60,202 bases of DNA, taken from assembly GCF_000186865.1 (NCBI RefSeq), contig NW_008705574.1, positions 968,823 through 1,029,024 of the forward strand, written 5' to 3'. The translations under genes and the position numbers were made by a program. Shown piece by piece: positions 54,277 to 60,202 of this stretch. Source of the DNA: Aureococcus anophagefferens (lineage: Eukaryota; Sar; Pelagophyceae; Pelagomonadales; Pelagomonadaceae). Positions within the stretch are counted from its first letter, which is position 1. The number at the start of each line of letters is the position of its first letter. The notes below the pieces were generated by a model. The model ran no database searches, was not told the DNA's origin, and saw nothing but the letters and a program-made list of their open reading frames with translations.

Positions 54277-54625
54277 ACGACCGACCGACCGACCGACTGG
54301 CTCAGAAAGTAGGTGCCAGGAACTAGCCCGGGACCCAGGGGAAGTCACCCGAGGTCCCCCCGAGTACGCCCCAGTCGGTTTGGTTTAAATTTTACCACCC
54401 CAGACCCCAAAGCCCGAGTTCACTCCGAGGCGTGACGCTAAAGTGCAACGTTCAACATGAGACGGAGCTGCCGTTGGCCCATGATCGATCGAAGCCACGA
54501 CTGAGCCGCCGGGGGCAGCCCTCGCCGCGTCGTCGAGGCGCACCGCCGCGCGGGCAGGTCCGTCCCGTCTCATTGTCCCGGCGCGCCTCCGGTCCGCATC
54601 GCGCGTTCGGCGCCACCGCCGTTCC
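53574..54625. other. Longest intergenic region; AT-richer, no convincing gene
   Basis: About 1 kb. Positions 53650-53950 are notably AT-richer than the surroundings. A minus-strand open frame of 95 codons (54109-53822) has protein-like pieces (ARALFVHHLAQNGEVPAHHI, NDAVLYDFDEVFNDYF), but no start context or homology is recognised. It could be a remnant. A trinucleotide repeat lies at 54223-54290. No RNA gene was recognised. Confidence 0.5.
54223..54298. repeat. Microsatellite (GAC/GGC trinucleotides, then GACC tetranucleotides)
   Basis: ACGACGACGGCGGCGGCGGC-type units run into GACGACGAC and then CCGACCGACCGACC, about 75 bases in all. Confidence 0.9.
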
Positions 54626-55090
54626 ATGCCGCTGACGCTCGACACGTCCATGCCCCCGCGGGACACGCCCGAGGACCCGCCGACGCCCGCGGCGCAGCTG
54701 TCGCCGCTCAAGTCGCCGACGCACTTCGCCGTCGAGCGGCCCTTCAGCCCCCGGTCGTCCAAGTTCACCTTCGACGACGGCGCGCTCGGCGGCGACGAGC
54801 CGGCCCGGTCCGCGTCGGACTCCCCAAAGACCGACGAGTTCCTCCGCGACGTCTACCGGTCCAGCGAGCGCGTCAACGAGGCGGGCGTCAACAGCGCCAA
54901 CGAGGGCTTCGAGGCGCCGGCCCTCACCTTCGTCGACGACGACGGCGACGCGCCGCTCACGCCCTTCCGCGTCGGCGGCGGCGACGAGCTCGGCGACGGC
55001 GACGACGACGACGACGGCCTCGGCGACGTGCCCTGGTACGCCCTGCCCTTCTGCACGCTGCCCATGTGCAACTGCACGGCGAGCTTCTAG
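54626..55090 (+). CDS. Unrecognised Ser/Pro/Asp-rich protein with Cys-rich C-terminus (154 aa)
   Basis: ATG 54626. It has a disordered, proline-directed-site-rich N-terminus (DTPEDPPTPAAQLSPLKSPT, FSPRSSKFTFDD). An Asp run (GDGDDDDDGLGDV) follows, and the protein ends WYALPFCTLPMCNCTASF, where three Cys may be lipidated or bind metal. No family is recognised. It converges on the GT47-like gene with 15 bases between ends. Confidence 0.55.
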   Translation: MPLTLDTSMPPRDTPEDPPTPAAQLSPLKSPTHFAVERPFSPRSSKFTFDDGALGGDEPARSASDSPKTDEFLRDVYRSSERVNEAGVNSANEGFEAPALTFVDDDGDAPLTPFRVGGGDELGDGDDDDDGLGDVPWYALPFCTLPMCNCTASF

Positions 55091-55105
55091 GGGCACGTGT
55101 AGTAA

Positions 55106-56872
55106 CTAGAGGGGCCCGCATTCGAAGGACGACGCGGACGGGGGCGCGCACGCCGCGTCGAAGCAGAGGAGCGCGCTCGCGCCCGTGACGCCCTTGGGGT
55201 CGCAGTTCGGCGACGGCAGCGACGGGTTGTCCACGAAGCCGTCGAACCAGTAGGGCCCGGAGCGTCGGCGACGCCCGCGGGCGGTTGTTGGTCGTAGTAG
55301 GCCGCGGCGGCCTCGAGGTCCGCGGACCGCTGCGCCGGCGCCACGGGCGCCGCCGCGCAGCTCGTCCGCGGCCGGTCCGCGAGGTGGCCGCCGAGGAGCG
55401 TGGACCGGAGGGCGTCCGCGAGGGAGCGGAGGTAGGGCTGGACGCGCGCGACTCGTTCGTCCCGCTCGCCGGCGTCGAGCGCGCCGGCCTTGGTCAGCGT
55501 CGGCGCCAGCTGCGCCCAGTCGGACACGAAGACGGCGGGCGACTGCCACCCCGAGGCCCGACTCCCAGAACGACGCGGGGTCCGCGCAGCCCTTGGCGCT
55601 CCTGCCGCCGTCCGTGGAGTACGTCTTGTCGACGACGGGCACCGCGTTGAGCGTCAAGGCTTCCAGCACGCGGCCCGACGCCCAGACGTCGCCCGCGGCC
55701 GCCAGGGCGAAGTAGGACCGCGAGATCTCGTCGTAGGACGTCGTGTTCTCCGGCGCGTCGCCCGCGGTCCACTCGACGGCGCGCGGCAAATTGTGGATCA
55801 GCGACTGGGACCCGAAGTCCTGCTGCTCGAGGGCGTAGGACTCGAGGTCCACGAGGAGACCCGCCTCGTCGCCCAGCCCGACGAGGCGCGCCTTGCCGCC
55901 GCCGGCCGTCATGTAGTTGCCCAGGTTCACGCGGGACGGCTTCCGGAAGATCGTCGACCCGCCGTAGGAGACGAGGTAGTCGCGGTCGTGGGGCGCGTGG
56001 GCCGCCTGGACGGCCTCCACGAAGGCGTCGACGGCGCCGTCGTCTTCTAAACCTTCGAGGCCGTCGGGCCACCAGTGCGCGTCCAGACCGCGGCTCCGGT
56101 AGTCGAGCACCTGGCCGTAGCCGCCGTCGTTGGCGAAAATGAGGCGGTGGTGCGTCGCCGGGAGCCGCGTGCGGCACGCGAGGTCGTCGGCGAAGATGAG
56201 CGTCAGCGGCTCGTCGTAGGCCATGAGCGCGCGCAGCAGGTTCGAGTTGAGCAGCAGGTCGTCCGCGTAGGTGTAGACGCACTCGCGCACCAACTCCGGC
56301 CGCCAGGAGGCGTCCTCGTTCGTATTCTCCGCCGACGAGCCGTAGAAGAGCGTCGCGTCGTCGACGCCGAGCGCTTTCAGCTCGTCGTAGGCGACGACGT
56401 CGTCCATCAAGGACGTCACGGACGCGTAGACGTGGGCTCCCGCGCCCAAGCGCTTCGCGCGCAGCGCCTCGAGGAAGTCGGTCTGGGTCGTGTAGTCGTA
56501 GGACGTCGCGCGGACGCCGATCTTGTCGTCGAGCACGCCCGCGGCGGCGCCGACGTCGCCGAAGAGGAGCTGCGAGGTGACGAGCCACGCCTGGCTGACG
56601 ATGGGGTCGTTGAAGGACGCGACGTGCTCCTCGATGTCGACGACTTTTGCCGCTTTGTCGAGGTTGCTACTGGACCAGAACGTCGGCGCCGGGCCGCCGG
56701 AACTTGCCGCCGGGCCGCCCCGCGTTTCAAACGCCAGCGCCGCCGGCGCCGCCGGCCGCCGCCGCGCGCCGAAGAGGCAGGCCTGGACGGCGACGACGCC
56801 GACGCCGACGGCGGCGCGGCAGGCCCACCGCCGGCGGGTCGTCGACGGGACGACGACGAGGGGCGCGGCCAT
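55106..56872 (-). CDS. GT47/exostosin-like glycosyltransferase, type II membrane protein; two compensating frame shifts
   Basis: From ATG 56872 a short cytosolic end and a membrane anchor (RAAVGVGVVAVQACLFGARR) lead to a luminal domain. Exostosin-like features are LTLIFADDLACRTRLPATHH, RDYLVSYGGSTIFRKPSRVN and YFALAAAGDVWASGRVLEAL followed by NAVPVVDKTY, the nucleotide-sugar-binding end. These enzymes build cell-wall or matrix glycans in the Golgi. The frame shifts by one base at a C4 run (55549-55552; ESGLG joins WQSPAVFVSDWAQL in the next frame) and shifts back near 55255-55272 (to GPYWFDGFVDNPSLPSPNC). Both fit single-base sequence errors. Coordinates span the whole gene. Confidence 0.75.
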   Translation of the reverse strand: MAAPLVVVPSTTRRRWACRAAVGVGVVAVQACLFGARRRPAAPAALAFETRGGPAASSGGPAPTFWSSSNLDKAAKVVDIEEHVASFNDPIVSQAWLVTSQLLFGDVGAAAGVLDDKIGVRATSYDYTTQTDFLEALRAKRLGAGAHVYASVTSLMDDVVAYDELKALGVDDATLFYGSSAENTNEDASWRPELVRECVYTYADDLLLNSNLLRALMAYDEPLTLIFADDLACRTRLPATHHRLIFANDGGYGQVLDYRSRGLDAHWWPDGLEGLEDDGAVDAFVEAVQAAHAPHDRDYLVSYGGSTIFRKPSRVNLGNYMTAGGGKARLVGLGDEAGLLVDLESYALEQQDFGSQSLIHNLPRAVEWTAGDAPENTTSYDEISRSYFALAAAGDVWASGRVLEALTLNAVPVVDKTYSTDGGRSAKGCADPASFWESGLGVAVARRLRVRLGAAGADADQGRRARRRRAGRTSRARPALPPLPRGRPPVHAPRRPPRGPAADELRGGARGAGAAVRGPRGRRGLLRPTTARGRRRRSGPYWFDGFVDNPSLPSPNCDPKGVTGASALLCFDAACAPPSASSFECGPL

Positions 56873-57099
56873 CGTGGATGACCGGGCTGCCTTCTTCACA
56901 GTTGGTTGGAATTCGCTGCATTCTCGAGTGCAATATCCCTTCCGTTACGGGAGATTGGTGCTTTTCGCGTAGCTACTCAACGACCGGCAGGAAGTGGCTG
57001 CCCGGCGTGGCACCCGCGGGCAACTGCAGAACACTCGTCGACGGATCCGCGTGCGGCGGCGCTCCGGGGCGGACGGCTCGGTCCCCCGGGCGTTTGGCC

Positions 57100-57636
57100 A
57101 TGGTCGACATCATGCAGGCGAACAAGGCGCGAAGGGCCGTCATGCGCTACCTCGAGAAGTTCGCTTCCGCCTTTGGGGAGGACGACGACGACCTCGGCCC
57201 GGGGAAGAAGGGCGCCGTGCCCCAGCCGGCGCCCCAGGTGAAGAAGAAGCCCATCAGCCTGCTGAGCATGCTCCACGACGCCGTCGCCCCGGCGCCGCCG
57301 CCGCCGCCCGAGGCCGCGGCGCCCGCGCGGCCCCCGCGGTCGCCGCGCCGCGGCCTCGGCCTCGCGTCCGCGGCGTCGTCGACCGACGACTTCGCCAACG
57401 TGGGGCTCCACCTCTCGTCGAGCTCGTTGGCGTCGTCCTTCGTCGGCGGCGGCGGCCCCGTCGAGGGCGCGCTGAACCCGCTGCTGAGCTCGTCGTCCTG
57501 GGTCCAGCACCTCGAGGAGGCCCACTTCGGCGAGGGCGGCGACGACGACTGGCCCTCCGAGGGCGAGGCCGGCCTCGACGGCCCGCTCATCCCGGACGAC
57601 CGCCTCGACGACATGCGACATAAGTTCCAGGTCTAG
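57100..57636 (+). CDS. Unrecognised low-complexity protein (178 aa)
   Basis: ATG 57100 to TAG. It starts with a short helix (IMQANKARRAVMRYLEKFAS), then a basic linker (GKKGAVPQPAPQVKKK), a Pro run, Ser-rich tracts (LHLSSSSLASSFVGGGG) and an acidic end (GEGGDDDWPSEGEAGLDG). It is probably disordered apart from the first helix. No family is recognised. Confidence 0.5.
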   Translation: MVDIMQANKARRAVMRYLEKFASAFGEDDDDLGPGKKGAVPQPAPQVKKKPISLLSMLHDAVAPAPPPPPEAAAPARPPRSPRRGLGLASAASSTDDFANVGLHLSSSSLASSFVGGGGPVEGALNPLLSSSSWVQHLEEAHFGEGGDDDWPSEGEAGLDGPLIPDDRLDDMRHKFQV

Positions 57637-57834
57637 GCGCGCGGGGCAAGCGCCAGCCTGAGGGTGCCGCCGGATTCGGATGCCGCGAACCCCGGCGCGA
57701 GACGGCGGAACTCGAGCATCCGCAGCACATCCTTCGTCGGCGCACCTCTCAGAGCGTCCTTTCGGGGTCCGCCGAGGCCTCCTCTCGCCGCGCGCGCACA
57801 CACGACCCCCGTCGCGTGCGCGCTTTCCAACTCC

Positions 57835-58557
57835 ATGGAGTGGGGCATGGCCGAGCAGGGCGAGCGCCCGCGCGCGTCGCCGCCCCTGGGGTCGTCGGCG
57901 TCGACGGCGCGGGGCGGCGGGAGCGTCGCGGCCATGGTCCCGGCCCTGCGGCGGGCCGTGCGCGACGCCGCCGCGGCGCCCGAGCGCCTCGAGCTCGTCG
58001 AGGCCGCGCGCGCGCTCGCGGAGTCCGTCGGCGCGAATTTGCGGCCGCCGCACGCGCAACAACTCGGCCGCCAGGAGCAGCGGGACCTGCGCGCGGCGCT
58101 GCGGAGCCTCGAGCAGCTCGAGGCGCGGGACCTCGAGGAGGCCAAGGAGGCCGAGGACCGGCGAGGACCCGCGGACGCGCCGCTCGAGATCGAACGCGAC
58201 ACCGTCGGCTCGTCGCTCGCGCAGTCGCTCCTCGGCGAGGAGCAGGACGCCTACAGCCTCCAGCTCGAGGCCGAGCGCGAGCGGGAGATCGAGCGCATCA
58301 GCGGCCAGGTGTCCACGGTCAACGCGATCTACCGCGACCTCGCGTCGCTCGTCGGGTCGCAGCAGGACGACGTCGACGAGATCGAGCAGCTCGTGGCCCA
58401 GTCCCACGACCGCACGGTCAAGGGCCAGCGCCAGCTCGAGCGCGCCGTGCGCAAGCGCACGGCCAAGAACAAGTGCTGCATGTATTTCGCGTGCTTCCTG
58501 CTCTTCGTCATCGTCGTCGTCGTGCTCGCCGTGCTCGTGCTGAAGACCCAGTACTAG
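57835..58557 (+). CDS. Qa-SNARE (syntaxin-like) with C-terminal anchor
   Basis: 240 aa from ATG 57835. The SNARE helix (about residues 150-212) reads REREIERISGQVSTVNAIYR, DLASLVGSQQDDVDEIEQLV, AQSHDRTVKGQRQLERAV. A Gln (GSQQDD) sits at the central zero layer and the FxxL-like Qa spacing is seen. Next come basic KRTAKNKCCMYF and the tail anchor CFLLFVIVVVVLAVLVL. The N-terminal three-helix region is Ala/Glu/Arg rich (AAPERLELVEAARALAESV). It resembles syntaxin 7/12/16-type endosomal or Golgi Qa-SNAREs that drive membrane fusion; the exact class is unresolved. Confidence 0.85.
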   Translation: MEWGMAEQGERPRASPPLGSSASTARGGGSVAAMVPALRRAVRDAAAAPERLELVEAARALAESVGANLRPPHAQQLGRQEQRDLRAALRSLEQLEARDLEEAKEAEDRRGPADAPLEIERDTVGSSLAQSLLGEEQDAYSLQLEAEREREIERISGQVSTVNAIYRDLASLVGSQQDDVDEIEQLVAQSHDRTVKGQRQLERAVRKRTAKNKCCMYFACFLLFVIVVVVLAVLVLKTQY

Positions 58558-58601
58558 GCCGCCGCCAACGCCCCCCCACGTTTTGCACTATAGCTCCCTT
58601 T

Positions 58602-59276
58602 TTACCACCGCCGCGGCTTCTTGGGCGCCGCGACCTCGACGGCCGCGCCCGTGAGCACGTCGCCGCCGTCGCGGAGCCGCGAGGCGCCCGCGACCATTTT
58701 CGGCGCCGCGCCGGCGAGGGCGGCGACGCCGCCGAGGGCGCCGGCGAGGGCCTCGTAGGCCGCGGCGGCCTCGAGGAGGCCCGCGCCCGTCGCGTCGGGC
58801 GACTGGTCGTAGAGGCCCTTGCCCGTGCGCGACAGCGCGCCGGCGACGTCGGCCGCCGCCCGCGACGCCGGCGCGGCGCCGGCGTCGTCGAGCTTGTTCA
58901 AGGCCTTGGCCGCCTCGCCCATGTAGACGCCGGCCTCGTCCATCGCGTAGGCGGCGAGCTCGAGGCCGCCCTTGTTCCGAAATTTCGCGCCGACGTCCGC
59001 GATGGACCGCCCCGCGTTCTTGACGGCGACGCCCGCCACGCAGCGCGGCGACCGCATCTCCACGTTCGCCGCGATGAAGTCCAGGGCCATGGCCTCGGCG
59101 AGGAGCGCGTCGCCGCTGAGCTCCACCTCGGCGCCGCCGTCCATGAGCTCGCGCTGGGCGTCGCGGAACGTGCCCCCGAGGAGCGGCGCGTGCCGTCGTC
59201 GCACGGAGTGGTGCGGTGCGAAGGCGGCGACGAGGCTCGCGTGGAGGAGGAGCGCGGCGGCGGCGGCGCGGCGCAT
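58602..59276 (-). CDS. Plastid-targeted protein of unknown function (224 aa)
   Basis: ATG 59276. The signal peptide MRRAAAAALLLHASLVA is followed by AFAPHHSVRRR, a clear ASAFAP-type plastid motif. The mature part is Ala/Gly-rich and helical (LLAEAMALDFIAANVEM, GGLELAAYAMDEAGVYMGEA, GLLEAAAAYEALAGALGGVA), ending in basic KKPRRW. No family is recognised. The bundle-like pattern suggests a stromal or thylakoid-associated structural protein. Its 3' end faces the SNARE gene. Confidence 0.65.
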   Translation of the reverse strand: MRRAAAAALLLHASLVAAFAPHHSVRRRHAPLLGGTFRDAQRELMDGGAEVELSGDALLAEAMALDFIAANVEMRSPRCVAGVAVKNAGRSIADVGAKFRNKGGLELAAYAMDEAGVYMGEAAKALNKLDDAGAAPASRAAADVAGALSRTGKGLYDQSPDATGAGLLEAAAAYEALAGALGGVAALAGAAPKMVAGASRLRDGGDVLTGAAVEVAAPKKPRRW

Positions 59277-59387
59277 CGTGATGGGAGGGCCTCGAAGCAT
59301 TCAATATTGGCCTCAGGATTTGCCCCAGACTCGCCAAACGGAGGCCAGCTCACCTCCCACAAAGTCCCAGCCACCGATTGTGTTCAG

Positions 59388-59939
59388 GTCAAGACCTTCG
59401 ACGTCGACAAGAAACTCGCGCAGGAGCGCTGGGACGCCATCCGGGCCGACGGCCCCTTGAAGTACAAGAACAAGGCCCTGGGCTGCGTGCTCTGCAAGAA
59501 GGTCGAGTTCTGCGCCCAGAAGTGCCCGGAGTCGACGCAGGACTGCACCTGGTGCCCCGGCTTCTGCCCCCAGGCGGTCAACGCGACGTGCATTCCCTTC
59601 GGGCAGACCGTCACGCTCGTCCAGGGCGAGGAGGCCAAGTGCTGCGAGATGGGCGACAAGGGCCTCGCCGCCTGCTGCTGCCTCTGCCCCGTCGTCTACT
59701 GCTTCGGCGTCCCGCCGGCGGCGCCCATCAACTTCTCCTGCGCCGCGGCCGCGCTCGTCACCGCGCAGCGCGAGCGGCTCAAGGCGGCCTACGAGATCAA
59801 GGACGACAAGCCGGCCTTCGGCGGCTTCCTCTGCTACTGCTGCGCCCTCTGGCACCAGCACGTCTTCCTCCAGGAGATGGCGCTCGCCGGCGCCAAGGGG
59901 CTCGACACGCCCCTCGCGCCGGCCGGGGAGGACGCGTGA
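59388..59939 (+). CDS. Cys-rich PLAC8-like protein, 3' exon
   Basis: The exon opens after a plausible acceptor (TGTGTTCAG at 59387) with VKTFDVDKKLAQERWDAIRA and runs to TGA 59937-59939 (183 codons). No ATG precedes it in frame, so a 5' exon is missing from this annotation. The protein has many Cys: GCVLCKKVEFCAQKCPESTQ, CTWCPGFCPQ and CCLCPVVYCFGVP. The end (FLCYCCALWHQHVFLQEMAL) resembles PLAC8/FCR-type membrane-associated proteins linked to metal handling. Family assignment is tentative. Confidence 0.5.
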   Translation, partial: VKTFDVDKKLAQERWDAIRADGPLKYKNKALGCVLCKKVEFCAQKCPESTQDCTWCPGFCPQAVNATCIPFGQTVTLVQGEEAKCCEMGDKGLAACCCLCPVVYCFGVPPAAPINFSCAAAALVTAQRERLKAAYEIKDDKPAFGGFLCYCCALWHQHVFLQEMALAGAKGLDTPLAPAGEDA

Positions 59940-59944
59940 CCGCG

Positions 59945-60202
59945 GCGACGCGCCTGGAATCTTCGCCGGCCGGGCGCAGCCCGGCGCCGGCGCCGCAGCG
60001 CGCGCGCGCGATGGCCGCGCGGCGCGGTACTAAGCTGCGCATGTGCATCACGAGCTGCAACTCATGATGATGCACTCGAGCACGATGGGGAGCTAGGATC
60101 TCGTCGGCCGGGCTGCCTCGCGCGCCGCGCACCCTGCACCCGCGTCGGCCGGGCTGCTTCGCGCGCATGGACGCGCTGCCCGACGACGTGCGGGCCGCTC
60201 TC
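59945..60202. other. Window end; nothing recognised
   Basis: About 260 bases with two copies of a GTCGGCCGGGCTGC(C/T)(T/G) segment (60103 and 60146). No gene could be supported before the window stops. Confidence 0.5.

Overview
The window is GC-rich nuclear DNA from a eukaryote, most likely a pelagophyte alga such as Aureococcus anophagefferens or a close relative. Four things point there. (1) Genes are dense, on both strands, and often converge within a few bases. (2) Many predicted proteins begin with a signal peptide followed by a Phe-type plastid cleavage motif (ASAFAP-like: SGAFVAP, VAAFAP, VAAFHAP), the mark of a red-algal secondary plastid. (3) The set includes Cache-domain receptors, tyrosinase, DGAT2, EamA transporters and MYND proteins. 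(4) Nine genes are broken by short repeated introns that look like introner elements, which are described from Aureococcus. The species call is inference. A 50-base run of N at 13872-13921 is an assembly gap.

Layout. 1-3 kb: a partial gene and two unrecognised proteins. 3.1-6.8 kb: a membrane-anchored tyrosinase with three introners, a COMM-domain protein and a GRF-type zinc-finger protein. 7-13.6 kb: unrecognised proteins, a 326-bp tandem repeat (3.7 copies) and a probably degenerate secreted-protein gene. 14-21 kb: DGAT2, a 1346-residue Cache/Cys-rich membrane receptor and an FKBP-TPR protein ending in a CaaX box. 21-31.9 kb: a truncated acyltransferase-3, a WWE protein, a MAP3K-like kinase, pyruvate kinase, a DNL zinc-finger protein, TAF7, a MYND protein and an HSD17B14-like SDR. 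32-41.4 kb: a multi-intron membrane protein, a prolyl 4-hydroxylase-like oxygenase, a plastid EamA transporter, a discoidin-like protein and a Cys-rich membrane protein with tandem introners. 41.6-60 kb: plastid proteins, a broken lumenal glutaredoxin, a MYND protein with apparent histone folds, Prp43, PPIP5K/Vip1, a GT47-like glycosyltransferase, a SNARE and several unknowns.

The main system is the introners. At least 19 copies fall into two well-defined groups, plus diverged relatives. Family A has terminal inverted repeats CTGTGTGGAAATCAAC; family B has CTGGGCAGCACAAGAG. Each is flanked by an approximately 8-bp target duplication that nearly always begins GT or GC. The element supplies the AG acceptor at its 3' end, and the first copy of the duplication supplies a GT or GC donor. 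Excision on that model restores an open frame in all nine host genes. Families A and B have different ends but share an internal core (TCGGCTGATTTTTGGACGA). A second intron class, 45-61 bp and unrelated, is present in five genes.

The second candidate for novelty is the 811-residue protein at 43.9-46.3 kb. By eye it carries an H3-like and an H4-like histone-fold segment in tandem, followed by an acidic region and a MYND zinc finger. It belongs to a compositional class of lower-GC, introner-free genes. Several genes carry single-base frame breaks at homopolymers that look like assembly errors. All coordinates and splice sites were worked out by eye; no search or computation was run.
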